DNA of 32,615 bases, taken from Saccoglossus kowalevskii. Its lineage: Eukaryota > Hemichordata > Enteropneusta > Harrimaniidae. The position numbers were made by a program, and so were the translations under genes. Below the pieces are notes generated by a model. The model saw only the letters and a list, made by a program, of their open reading frames with translations, was not told where the DNA came from and did not search any database. Where the stretch lies: assembly GCF_000003605.2 (NCBI RefSeq), contig NW_003124897.1, forward strand, positions 179,900-212,514, written 5' to 3'. The stretch's first letter is position 1, and the number at the start of each line of letters is the position of its first letter. This document shows, in pieces, positions 12,401 through 27,400 of this stretch.

Positions 12401-15400
12401 TTCCGAAAATATATAGTTTTGTGGACAAGAGAGGTCATCTTGGTTTCCTAATTAACTAATTAAAATACCTGTCAGGTAAACTGCATCTTTACCTTAAAAA
12501 TCATTACATCAGTATTTTAATCATGACAGTAGAATAAAAAGTTGTGATGCCATATTTGCATATTTGAATACAAGGTAAACAGATAAGTAGTCTGTACAGC
12601 CCAAAGCATTAATACAGTAACATCGTAACTTACCCAAAATAATTATCCAGACATTGACAATGCCATGAATGAGCACTTGCTGAACAAACACCACCGTTCA
12701 GACATGGGTCATCACTACAGGCATCTATAGAACAAAAACTCAATAAATTTAGTGCTTTTGACATTTTGAAATCACTAAGCCACTAAGCTAAGATGAAGCT
12801 TAAAAGGAAATTTTTGACACAGTAATTATGATACAGTGACCATATCTATGTACCACGTTTCATTAAAATCGGTTGAATAGTACGTGAAAAACAAGTTAAA
12901 ATACTTAAAACTGGCTAATTAATATGCAAATCAGGTCATTAATATGCATGAATTTCATCAAAAACTAATCAGGTATTGTCCAATGGCATCTACGTACAAA
13001 GTTACATTCAAATTGGTTCTTTAGCTATCAGTGAAATATGCACCTTGCAACCAAATATGCATTTGTCTTCACCAAAAATTAATAGTAATTAATAAATTAA
13101 TCAACAAGTACCATCTGAGAGTACTGTATGGTAAAGACAAAACATAAAATACATTACAGACAAAAATAAACAATACATTATCTATAACTAAAAAATCTAC
13201 TACAGAAAATAAAACCGACTTGTTCTTAAATTTAATTCACACATGATGACCACAAACTGTTATATATATTTTTTCCAGGATACAGTGAAAAAACCCCACA
13301 TGTTATGCTAACTGCCCATATAATGAACATGCATGAAAGACATTCATTTGTATAGTTATTGTACATTATTCATTTTTTTCATATATCAGAAATGTTTTAA
13401 ATGTTAATGTTATTACACTTTAAAAGCCAAACACGGTTAAAATAAAAATTGTATATACCGGTATCTATTTTTCATATAAAGAATACTTTACTTTCACTTG
13501 ATAGTATCATAGTCTTTCCATGACTTTTCGTCAATAATTATAAAAAAATATTCAGAGAAGATATTTATCTTACCTATGCATTCATTTGAACTCTGTGCAC
13601 CATCTTGTAACGTGTACTCATTATCCGCACATTCAATACAAGAAGAAGCACCGGACAGATTTTGATAGAAATCAAAAACACATGGCAAACAAGGTTTAAG
13701 ACCAGTTGATGAAAATGTACCTGGTACACAGTAGGCTGAAAAGTAATATGCATAAAACATTATTATAACATTTGTCACCATAGTTGTCATGGTTCCATAA
13801 AACGCATAGAGCGTAATTAAACATTCTTATGATGTTTGAACATGTGTTGCTGCATCCAAAATTTGATATAGTGTGAGCCTCATAGAAAGATAAATGTTGC
13901 GTTGACGAGAAATATATCTAATAATACATATTTCAAATTCACCACTGAATTACACTCTTCAGATTATGATTAAATTGTTCTCGATATTTCATATTTCACA
14001 GAGATTTAATAGGTAAGAATATTAAATTTACCAAAACAGTCAGAAGACCCTTCATTACTGTTGAACCCTTCTGGACAGGGTTGGCACTCGATGTTTCCAA
14101 AGCCAGATGCAAAGGTATCAACAGGACAGACATTACATGGCAACATACCAGTACTGGAAAATGTACCTTTTTCACATAATTCTGTAACAAATAAATACAA
14201 CCAGTTAAAAGTAAACAACATGTTTTCTGTATTACATGGGTATGTGACTGTACAAATATTATTCAATTATAAGAGTCATTCAATTTCATGATCTTTTTTT
14301 TTGGTATGTTTGTATGTATGTTTTGCGATGACAATTTGCTGAATTAGTACTTGTCCTATTGACAAAATGTATGAGGACATTGTTATGGCAATTAACGACA
14401 TACAGTGTATATACAATGGGTATGCAAGGTGGAGAAGCGGCAGTTGCTTCATACGCACAGCATGTTCAACACTTTAAATGCAATGATTTTGGGGTAACAT
14501 TTTGAGCATTTTTCTATAATTTCTTGATTAATTATGAACTTAAATAATATGATGTATAACACTTCTTATGAAATTTGTTGTCTTCTGGCTAACTGTTGCA
14601 GCTCGTGGACCACAACGTTTTGGTTCATGTGCCGCAACCTACAGCAGCACCTACATAAACTAAGCCAGTAATACATTCCTTGTATTCAAATTATTATCTT
14701 TTTTTTTTTTTTTATGCCTTTTTGTTCCCTTACTTTTTATGTGGTTATTTTTCTTTTACTAATATCTGATTTGTAACCCTTTTCATCCCCTCCGGGGGAT
14801 GTTGTGTGTTAATAAATAAATAAATAAATAAATCAGTGCAAACTGATTAGCCACACAGAGGCAGTCATTTTTAACTGGATATTCATGATTAAAATTCAAC
14901 TATTTCAACAGCCTTGATATCTGAAATGAGTGTGTTACCGTATTTAATGGGTGATCTCAATGTAAACCACAACCTAATTATAATTCCTATGCATATTTTT
15001 AACAACACATTCAAACATGATCCAGGAATTTTCTTTGGTTCATGTTTGACTACCCTCAGGGAGCCAGGGAAGAGTCATTATTGGTTCACTCATCTGAGTC
15101 AAAGGGTTATGGCTTACATTTTAGGCTATGCCACATGTGCCAATAGGTAGTGGTGCATATTTTTTTCCCATAGGGAAATGTGTAATATATGGTTTTCAAA
15201 ACAAAAGGAATGGTAGATTTTGACACATTATTAACTTTAAAATGGCTGCCATTTGGCCATTAACTGGATAGCAAAATGAACGTGATTGGTCAAAATCACA
15301 GGGAACCAAGGAACTATAATCAATGGTATTTACTGTAAGAAATAGACAATAGTTGAAGGCTCCAGCGAGCCCATATTTTTTAAACTGGAAAAAACAGACG

Positions 15401-18400
15401 AAAAGAATGAAAAATAAAATCTATAAAAAATACCAGCTTGAAGGATATTAGTTGCTCTTTCAAATTTCGTGAAAGCCTTACTTAAGTATATTCTAAGAAA
15501 GAAAACTACACAAATTGACTCCATTTATGAACAATTAATGCCCCCCCAAGCCATGGCACAGTTGGAGGCATGGCCTGTTCAGAATTTGTCAAGAACCAAT
15601 CACAAGTCTTGTTACAGACCACTGCGATTCATGACACGGTTAGCTTCGCTGAAGAACAAATATAAAGCAAATATCTTCAAACAACTTATCTGTAGAACTA
15701 AGAAGTCATTCAATTATTTACGTCATACACACCACTGTATCCGTAGATCACACCCTGTTTACAAAGATACGAGTTGATCAGCTGACAGTACCCTCATCGT
15801 CATGGATACACGCCCTCCCCCCTCTCCTCATAGACTGTGTACAGTTGTTCCATGGTTCCCTGTGGTCAAACTAAGTCAGACATATACAGGTAACTCTGGA
15901 ACTCAATATTTAAAACTTTATGACCACAAGATGACCATTTTAAATACAATCTAAATCAAAGATAGACGCACACTTAGGTGAAATTTTTTCGACTTGTGAC
16001 ATGTCATACTGTTTGATCACTCAATTTTGTGCAAAAAGACAAATACATATATCACAGCTCATGGACGTCTTTTAAATCACTATTGCATAATGGGTGACAA
16101 TTTGAGCAAAAATCATTTTTCACTCACTTACCTATACAGCTATCAACATTTTTAGTTCCAACATTGAGGGTTGAATGATGACCTTGACAAGGTCTACAGG
16201 TACTTTTACCATGTTCAGGTTGATATTTACCAAGTGGACAATCTAAACACACATTATTTTTTTCATATGTACCAGGCGTGCATGTTACTGAAAAGAAAAT
16301 TTGACACTGAGAAATGTGGAAGGAGACAAAGCAAATCGTGTGTTGGTTGACATGTGTAAATTAATTGTACTGTGCTGAAGAAAACAAGATCTTGAAAGAA
16401 GCATATGGTAAAGCACAAAGCTTAAAAATATTTTTTTTAAGGTCTATGGGTTAAAGCATGAGGCAGGTAATTTAGACTCATTTTATACATCTACCCCCAC
16501 CCCCACCCCCACCCCACCCCAATGTTATGAAAGTCAATCACATATTAAGTTTTTTAGTTTCCGGAACCCATTCCCATACACTATATAGCAGTTTCAGGAT
16601 GACTGTATTTTCACTATTAGAAGCACATCTTCAATAGAAATGCATATTACCTAAATATTGCATCTATCATGAACTAAACCATTAAAGTATAATTGATCAT
16701 GGAAATGCCTCTATAATTTATGTGAGATGTAGTGAGTGAAGAGAGAACGTGTACGTTTTGCTCGTTAAATGCAATTGAGAAAGAATTCCATTTCATTCTT
16801 GAGTGCCCTTTATAACTCACGCTAAGAACCACATTGAATAATACTGTGGAATACTTTATTTTCGCTGGAATTAATTTTCGCTGAAAAGGCTTTTTGGGCA
16901 TTTTGCATGGAATTTATTTTCACTGATTTTTGATGAGTTAAATTTGAAATATAGGAAAAAAAGTATATTCGCTGGATTGTATTTTCACGGAATCATCCCT
17001 TCAGCGAAAATAGCGAAAATAAATTGCAAGCGAAAATAAAGTATTCTACAGTAAATAAAAAGTTATACAAATTTTTCTATAATTTCCTAGCTATTTTTTT
17101 ACAAAATTTACTAATTTAAAAATATAAATTTATATTAAATATTTAGTATAAGATCTTTGAAAATAATGTGAGTTCATTTTGTGAAAAGTAACAAAAGTAG
17201 ACAATGAAGTTGAAAAGGTCAAAGAAGTTACATATACATATGATATTTTTAACGTTCGATAGTTCATCAGAACACTTACCAAAGAAACCATTAAATAAAT
17301 TGCGTAAGCTAGAAATCAACCGTCTATTCTCACACAAAAACTGACTGATGACCCAATCACTCAAAACACACCCACTTTTGGGCTGTTTTGAATAGAATTT
17401 ATTTTCACTGATTTTTGGCCCGTTGAATGTAAAATATAGAAAAAATAGGTACCGGTATTTTATTTTCACTGAATCATTTTTTCAGAGAAAATAACAAAAG
17501 TTAATTCAAGCGAAAATAAAGTATTTTACAGTATTGCTTAAAAACTCAATAGACACTATTACAATGTAAGGCTATATATAGGGGGTATTGACAAATTCAT
17601 GTACTGTAGTTGTCTGAGTATAAATCCTGCTTGAGTATAAGCCCCCCCCCCAAAAAAAAATTAACAGCATTTTACAACAATTCATTTATCCGATTATAAT
17701 CATGCCATGTTCCCATCAAAATCCAAGCCAAAAGATCTTCCGCATTGCATTCAATAACATTAACATATTTATATGAGCTATGGTAATTTGAACACGTTGG
17801 CATCATCCATCTTTTTGATTGGTTAATTAGTGATTTGACCTATTAGGTCAACTCTGCAAGAGAAAGAACATGGCGGATACCCGACAGCATTGCCAAATGG
17901 TCTTATATGCAACCGGAATCATTTGCTTACGATAAAACTAAGTTGAATTTTATTTACATTTCATAACAATTCAACAAATTTATTTTTTTGTACGTTATTA
18001 TAATCACTACTGAGGAATAATCAACAATTGTGAAACGCAGCATGACCGGATTGCGCAACCGTGATCATTTGCTGCTACGCAATGCAGTTGTGTTAGTTTT
18101 TATTTGTAACTTAGTTTAGAATATACTTTCGTTACCCCAGAACATACAGACCAATATTCACGTGAAATGCAGGGTCAAATGCTGTTCCATTCAGTAAATG
18201 CACCTATTAAAGAGTGATTAGCGTAACGGCCGATCCTCAAGTTGATAGATGATGATAGACACTTGTGTACACACACACCGATTTGTTTATGAATAAATTA
18301 GCATAAATTATCACTTTGGAGAAATTTTTACTTTTATCCATTTATAAGACCCCCCCCCCCCATTTTTCATAAATTTGCCGTTTTCCCGGAGGGGTTTATA

Positions 18401-21400
18401 CTCTGACAACTACGTATACAAAATCGTTCTCTTTGAAGAATTATGCGGCCACATTTTATTCACCAGAGATGGACGATCGTTTCCTATGACACAATGACCT
18501 ATCAAAACAAACTTACAGCATCGCTGATTGATAAATGCGTCTCCGTTGTCACACTTGCATGCTGAATCACCGCTACCTGAGGGTTTGTAGAACCCAATGT
18601 CACTCATCACAAGAACTGGACATGATGAATTTACAAGGTCGACAGATAAATCTGTTATATCATTCATAATATGATTGGATAGGTTGTCTTGACATATCTC
18701 TATATACTCGAGATCTATCTCATCTTTGATGGCAAATTTCAAGTTGACTCCAACCACAACCTGTGATAATAAACATAGTTATGACAAAAATATTCAAGAA
18801 AATTAGAGAATTTGAGATATCATCATGAAATGAACAAATCTGAGAGAGGTCCACATGTAGTACCTAGATGTGTAATATTGAAGCAATTGGACTTGTGATT
18901 TTTAACAAGAAGTCAAAAATATCACTTTTACCAAAAATGACAAATATATTCATCAAAATTAGAGAATTAAAGATATCATCACAAAATTAACAAATCTGAG
19001 AGAAGTCCACCCAAGGTACCTACATACCAAGTATTGAAGCGTTTGGCCTAGCGGTTTTCAATAAAAAGTCAAAAATACAACTTTTTACCAAAAAATGACA
19101 AAAATATTCATGAAAATTAGAGAATTGAAGATACAAAATGAACAAATCTGAGAGAGGTCCACATGTAGTACCTAGATATGTAATATCAAAGCAATTGGAT
19201 TTGTGGTTTTTAACAAGAAGTCGAAAATATCACTTTTTACCAAAAATGACAAAAATATTCATCTTACTTGTGTGTCAGTAGTAACATAGGTGGACACATG
19301 GAAAGTGAGTTCCACATTGGATTCCCATACATCCAAACTACAGAGCGTAATAAATTCCTCCTCTACTTTGTCAAGAAAGAAATTACGGATATCTTCACCA
19401 TATAATGTATAGCATTTTATATCTGTGACAGGCACATCAGTCGTAAAGTCGGCTTTTAGTGGTGACTGACATGAAGGTAATGTTGTCTCTAAAAAAAAAT
19501 GATAAGTCACAACTCAGCATCATGACATACTAATGAACAATAGGAAATGTTTTCAGAGTGATGTATTTTGAACAAAATATAGTCATAAAGTGAAACATGA
19601 ATGATGGTTTTCATTGATTAAAGTTGTTATAAAGTTAAACATGGATGATGGTATTCACTGATGAAAGTTGTTGTAAAGTGAAACATGGATGATGGTATTC
19701 ACTGATGAAAGTTGTTATGAAGTGAAACGTGGATGATGGTATTCACTGATGAAAGTTNNNNNNNNNNNNNNNNNNNNNNNNNNNNNNNNNNNNNNNNNNN
19801 NNNNNNNNNNNNNNNNNNNNNNNNNNNNNNNNNNNNNNNNNNNNNNNNNNNNNNNNNNNNNNNNNNNNNNNNNNNNNNNNNNNNNNNNNNNNNNNNNNNN
19901 NNNNNNNNNNNNNNNNNNNNNNNNNNNNNNNNNNNNNNNNNNNNNNNNNNNNNNNNNNNNNNNNNNNNNNNNNNNNNNNNNNNNNNNNNNNNNNNNNNNN
20001 NNNNNNNNNNNNNNNNNNNNNNNNNNNNNNNNNNNNNNNNNNNNNNNNNNNNNNNNNNNNNNNNNNNNNNNNNNNNNNNNNNNNNNNNNNNNNNNNNNNN
20101 NNNNNNNNNNNNNNNNNNNNNNNNNNNNNNNNNNNNNNNNNNNNNNNNNNNNNNNNNNNNNNNNNNNNNNNNNNNNNNNNNNNNNNNNNNNNNNNNNNNN
20201 NNNNNNNNNNNNNNNNNNNNNNNNNNNNNNNNNNNNNNNNNNNNNNNNNNNNNNNNNNNNNNNNNNNNNNNNNNNNNNNNNNNNNNNNNNNNNNNNNNNN
20301 NNNNNNNNNNNNNNNNNNNNNNNNNNNNNNNNNNNNNNNNNNNNNNNNNNNNNNNNNNNNNNNNNNNNNNNNNNNNNNNNNNNNNNNNNNNNNNNNNNNN
20401 NNNNNNNNNNNNNNNNNNNNNNNNNNNNNNNNNNNNNNNNNNNNNNNNNNNNNNNNNNNNNNNNNNNNNNNNNNNNNNNNNNNNNNNNNNNNNNNNNNNN
20501 NNNNNNNNNNNNNNNNNNNNNNNNNNNNNNNNNNNNNNNNNNNNNNNNNNNNNNNNNNNNNNNNNNNNNNNNNNNNNNNNNNNNNNNNNNNATTGTTATG
20601 AAGTGAAACATGGATGATGGTATTCAATGATGAAAGTTGTTATGAAGTGAAACATGGATGATGGTATTCAATGATGAAAGTTGTCATAAAGTGAAACATA
20701 GATGATGGTATTCACTGATGAAAGTTGTATATTGAAACATGGATTATGGTATTCACTGATGAAAGTTGTTGTAAATGGAAACATGGATGATGGTATTCAC
20801 TGATGAAAGTTGTTGTAAAGTGAAACATGGATGATGGTATTCATTGATGAAAGTTGTTGTATATTGAAACATGGATTATGGTATTCACTGATGAAAGTTG
20901 TCTATTGAAACATGGATTGTGGTATTCACTGATGAAAGTTGTTGTAAATTGAAACATGGATTATGGTATTCACTGATGAAAGTTGTTGTAAAGTGAAACA
21001 TGGAAGATGGCATTCACTGATGAAAGTTGTTATGAAGTGAAACATGGATTATGGTATTCACTGATGAAAGTTGTTGTAAAGTGAAACATGGATCATGGTA
21101 TTCACTGATGAAAGATTAATTTAAGTGAAACATGGAAGATGGCATTCACTGGTGAAAGTTGTTGTAAAGTGAAACATGGATTACGGTATTCACTAATGAA
21201 AGTTGTCATAAAGTGAAACATGGATTATGGTATTCACTGATGAAAGTTGTTGTAAAGTGAAACATGGATCATGGTATTCACTGATGAAAGATTAATTTAA
21301 GTGAAACATGGAAGATGGCATTCACTGATGAAAGTTGTCATAAAGTGAAACATGGATGATGGTATTCACTGATGAAAGTTGTCATAAAGTGAAACATGGA

Positions 21401-24400
21401 TGATGGTATTCACTGATGAAAGTTGTAAATTGAAACATGGATTATGGTATTCATTGATGAAAGTTGTTGTAAAGTGAAACATGGATGATGGTATTCATTG
21501 ATGAAAGTTGTTGTATATTGAAACATGGATTATGGTATTCACTGATGAAAGTTGTATATTGAAACATGGATTATGGTATTCACTGATGAAAGTTGTTGTA
21601 AATTGAAACATGGATTATGGTATTCACTGATGAAAGTTGTTGTAAAGTGAAACATGGAAGATGGCATTCACTGATGAAAGTTGTCATAAAGTGAAACATG
21701 GATGATGGTATTCACTGATGAAAGTTGTCATAAAGTGAAACATGGATGATGGTATTCACTGATGAAAGTTGTGTATTGAAACATGGATTAAGGTATTCAT
21801 TGATGAAAGTTGTTGTAAAGTGAAACATGGATGATGGTATTCATTGATGAAAGTTGTTGTATATTGAAACATGGATTATGGTATTCACTGATGAAAGTTG
21901 TATATTGAAACATGGATTATGGTATTAACTAAGGAAAGTTGTCATAAAGTGAAACATGGATTATGGCATTCACTGATGAAAGTTGTTATGAAGTGAAACA
22001 TGGATGATGGTATTCAATGATGAAAGTTGTTATGAAGTGAAACATGGATGATGGTATTCAATGATGAAAGTTGTCATAAAGTGAAACATAGATGATGGTA
22101 TTCACTAATAAAAGTTGTTATGAAGTGAAACATGGATGATGGTATTCAATGATGAAAGTTGTCATAAAGTGAAACATAGATGATGGTATTCACTGATGAA
22201 AGTTGTTATGAAGTGAAACATGGATGATGGTATTCACTGATGAAAGTTGTTGTAAAGTCAAACATGGATTGTGGTATTCACTAATGAAAGTTGTTGTAAA
22301 GTGAAAAATGGATTGTGGTATTCACTAATGAAAGTTGTTGTAAAGTGAAACATGGATTATGGTATTCACTGATGAAAGTTGTTGTAAATTGAAACATGGA
22401 TTATGGTATTCACTAATGAAAGTTGTCATAAAGTGAAACATGGATTATGGCATTCACTGATGAAAGTTGTTGTAAAGTGAAACATAGATGATGGTATTCA
22501 CTGATGAAAGTTGTCATAAAGTGAAACATAGATGATGGTATGTCAAAAGTTGACTTTGGCGTTCAAAAAGCGAAATATCAAATCAGGAAAAAACTATTTG
22601 GTCAAAGCAGTCACAGTGACTTAGATGAAATTACATTCCCATGAATCATACCAAGGGGTTCTGTTAATCTTTTCACCACCAGTTCACTTTTTTTCATCAC
22701 AAATAGTCCCAGTAATAGTAATTAGGGTTTATTTCCAGAAATATTGAAGAATATAAGAGTGCAGAGAAATTTGGCGAGAAAGTCAGGTGGTGAAAAGAGT
22801 TGAGAAGGTGGTCAGCTAAATGGCTTGTTTAGCAGGTACTTTGTATTAAGACATTATTATGTCTCATTTTGCCCCTGTACTTTATAAATCTAGCTTCCAA
22901 CACCAGGACTTGTATATCCTAAAAACTTATTTCAGGGAAATTACAGTATATAAATGCTATGTGTGTTCATCATTGGCAAACACTGTTGCAGGTGTTGAAA
23001 GTCAACAGTATAATTTGTTACAAACAATGCATTTATTAATGGTCAATGAGGGCTACAACATACATGTATGTCTGTTCCAGATGTGCTATAGCTCATCTAA
23101 ACAACCCCCCCCCCCTCAGGTGTTCATTGCACATCATGCAAAGTCCATTGCATATATGTCATATCTGATGATACGTCAAGTGTTCATTGCACATCATGTC
23201 AAAATCCTTTGCATATATGTCATATCTGATGATACCTCAAGTGTTCATTGCACATCATGTCAAAGTCCATTGCATATATGTCATAGCTGACGATACCTTT
23301 TAGTGTTCATTGCACATCATGTCAAAATCCATTGCATATATGTCTTAGCTGACGATACCTTTTAGTGTTCATTGCACATCATGTCAAAATCCATTGCAGT
23401 CATGTCATAGCTGATGATACCTTTAGTGTTCATTGCACATCATGTCAAAATCCATTGCATATATGTCATAGCTGATGATACCTCAAATGTTCATTGCACA
23501 TCATGTCAAAATCCATTGCATATATGTCATAGCTGATAATACCTTTAGTGTTCATTGCACATCATGTCAAAATCCATTGCATATGTCATAGCTGATGATA
23601 CCTCAAGTGTTCATTGCACATCATGTCAAAATCCATTGCATATATGTCATAGCTAACGATACCTTTTAGTGTTCCTTGCACATCATGTCAAAATCCATTG
23701 CATATGTCATATCTGATGATATCTCAAGTGTCATTGCACATCATGCAAAATCCATTGCATATATGTCATATCTGATGATACCTCAAGTGTTCATTGCACA
23801 TCATGTCAAAATCCATTGCATATATGTCATAGCTGATGATACCTCAAGTGTTCATTGCACATCATGTCAAAATCCATTGCATATGTCATAGCTGATGATA
23901 CCTCAAGTGTTCATTGCACATCATGTCAAAATCCATTGCATATATGTCATAGCTAACGATACCTTTTAGTGTTCCTTGTACATCATGTCAAAATCCATTG
24001 CATATGTCATATCTGATGATATCTCAAGTGTCATTGCACATCATGCAAAATCCATTGCATATATGTCATATCTGATGATACCTCAAGTGTTCATTGCACA
24101 TCATGTCAAAATCCATTGCATATATGTCATAGCTAACGATACCTTTTAGTGTTCATTGCACATCATGTCAAAATCCATTGCATACATGTCATATCTGATG
24201 ATACCTTTAGTGTTCATTGCACATCATGTCAAAATCCATTGCAGATATGTCATAGCTGACGATACCTTTTAGTGTTCATTGCACATCATGTCAAAATCCA
24301 TTGCATACATGTCATATCTGATGATACCTTTAGTGTTCATTGCACAGCATGTCAAAATACATTGCATATGTCATAGCTAATGATACCTCAAGTGTTCATT

Positions 24401-27400
24401 ACACATCATGTCAAAATACTTTGCATATATGTCATAGCTGACAATACCTCAAGTGTTCATTGCACATCATGCAAAGTCCATTGCATATGTCATAGCTAAT
24501 GATACCTCAAGTGTTCATTACACATCATGTCAAAATACTTTGCATATATGTCATATCTGATAATACCTCAAGTGTTCATTGCACATCATGTCAAAATCCT
24601 TTGCATATAGGTCGTAGCTGACAATACCTCAAGTGTTCATTGCACATCATGCAAAATCCATTGCATATATATCATATCTGATGATACCTCAAATGTTCAT
24701 TACACATCATGCAAAATCCATTGCATATATATCATATCTGATGATACCTCAAATGTTCATTACACATCATGTCAAAATACTTTGCATATATGTCATAGCT
24801 GACGATACCTTTTAATGTTCATTGCACATCATGTCAAAATCCATTGCATATATGTCATAGCTGACGATACCTTTTAGTGTTCATTGCACATCATGTCAAA
24901 ATCCATTGCAGTCATGTCATAGCTGATGATACCTCTAGTGTTCATTGCACATCATGTCAAAATCCATTGCATATATGTCATATCTGATGATACCTCAAGT
25001 GTTCATTGCACATCATGTCAAAATCCATTGCATAAATGACATAGCTGATGATACTTCAAGTATTCATTGCACATCATGTCAAAATCCATTGCATATATTG
25101 TCATAGCTGATGATACCTCAAGTGTTCATTGCACATCATGTCAAAATCCATTGCATATTTGTCATAGCTGATGATACCTTTTAGTGTTCATTGCACATCA
25201 TGTCAAAATCCATTGCAGATATGTCATAGCTGACGATACCTTTTAGTGTTCATTGCACATCATGTCAAAATCCATTGCATACATGTCATATCTGATGATA
25301 CCTCAAGTGTTCATTGCACATCATGTCAAAATCCATTGCATATATGTCATATATGATGATACCTTTAGTGTTCATTGCACATCATGTCAAAATCCATTGC
25401 AGTCATGTCATATCTGATGATACCTCAAGTGTTCATTGCACATCATGTCAAAATCCATTGCATATATGTCATATCTGATGATACCTCAAGTGTTCTTTGC
25501 ACATCATGTCAAAATCCATTGCATATGTCATAGCTGATGATACCTCAAATGTTCATTGCACATCATGTCAAAATCCATTGCATATATGTCATAGCTGATG
25601 ATACCTCAAGTGTTCATTGCACATCATGTCAAAATCCATTGCATATATGTCATATCTGATGATACCTCAAGTGTTCTTTGCACATCATGTCAAAATCCAT
25701 TGCATATGTCATAGCTGATGATACCTCAAATGTTCATTGCACATCATGTCAAAATCCATTGCATATATGTCATAGCTGATGATACCTCAAGTGTTCATTG
25801 CACATCATGTCAAAATCCATTGCATATATGTCATATCTGATGATACCTCAAGTGTTCAATGCATATCATGTCAAAGTCCATTGCATATGTCATAGCTGAT
25901 GATACCTCAAGTGTTCATTGCACATCATGTCAAAATCCATTGCATATGTCATAGCTGATGATACCTCAAATGTTCATTGCACATCATGTCAAAATCCATT
26001 GCATATATGTCATAGCTGATACCTTTAGTGTTCATTGCACATCATGTCAAAATCCATTGCATATATGTCATAGCTGATGATACCTCAAGTGTTCTTTGCA
26101 CATCATGTCAAAATCCATTGCATATATGTCATATCTGATGATACCTCAAGTGTTCATTGCACATCATGTCAAAATCCATTGCATATATGTCATATCTGAT
26201 GATACCTCAAGTGTTCATTGCATATCATGTCAAAGTTCATTGCATATGTCATAGCTGATGATACCTCAAGTAGTCCATAGCATACATGTCGTAGCTTATG
26301 ATACCTCAAGTGTTCATTGCACATCATGTCAAAATAGGTAATTGTAATCCTAATTTTTATGTCCTACCAAGTACAGGAGGACATTTTCTCAAACTGATAA
26401 TTATCAAACAGTTATCTATTGTTCTTAGATACAAATGAATTAGTTGAACATATATTGTTTTACTGTGCTATAATAATGTCTATTACATCAGAAACCAAGT
26501 CTGCATTCATTGTAAGTCAATTCTATTACATTAAAGAGGCTTGACTGTACTTACCTACACATGGTGGAACTCTATTATGCGGCATCCAACCTTCACCATA
26601 TACACAAGTAAACATTCCGTCTGGTTCTGGTAATGGTTGTATGAAGTCTGTACCATCTGGACAGGTTATACTACACGAGTAACCAGTTTCAGTTTCGCCA
26701 ACAACCAATCCAGAACAACTGCGTAGGTCCTCTGGAGAGCCAAGACTCCATTCAGGGCAATCAACAGCTGTAAGTATGAGGGGTACAAACATTATACACT
26801 TGGTGATAATACATACGTTATCAAGAACTCAAGAAATCAATTATATTTTTAATAGGTTCACACTTTTTTCAGTGACAATAAAAACAGATTGAAGGTGTGG
26901 TACTCATGCTGTGTTTGTCCCAAGGAAATGTTATGATTTTATTTTAAACAAGCCATGCATGTCACAGTCCCCGTCAGTTATCAAATTTAAGTTACTGTGA
27001 AAGACTTTATTTTAGCTGGAATTTTTTGTCGCTGAAAAGACTTTGCGTGTTTTGTATGGAATTTATTTTCACTGATTTTTGATGAGTTGAAGGTAAAACT
27101 TAGTAAAGAGCTATATTCACTGGATTTAAAAAAAAATTAATTCTAAGCGAAAGTATTTAACAGTATATAGTTTTGTTTATAGTAATATACATACATGTAG
27201 TACAAGTACTTGTTCATACGTTGAGTGGAAACCCCGGAAAACACTAAACCAGTTGAAAAACACTAAACCTATTGAAAAAGACTAAACCTGTTGAAAAAAC
27301 ACTAAACCCGTCGTGGGTTCTGTTTCATGTTTTCGCTTTCTTTTAATCAAATATTCACTGGACGATTATGGTACACCCATAATACACCCTTTACCTCGGG

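Noticed and set aside
15469-15777. 102-codon plus-strand ORF
   Set aside because: No recognisable domain, no clear splice or promoter context, and it lies in an intron of the minus-strand gene.
19715-20627. Long ORFs on both strands of nearly 300 codons
   Set aside because: Almost all residues are unknown because they span the assembly gap.
22859-23290. 143-codon plus-strand ORF, and similar ones at 23676-23891 and 24633-24815
   Set aside because: They run through the 61-bp minisatellite and the protein is only the repeat read in changing frames.
23114-26335. CRISPR-like array
   Set aside because: Direct repeats are adjacent with no unique spacers, and the setting is an animal intron.
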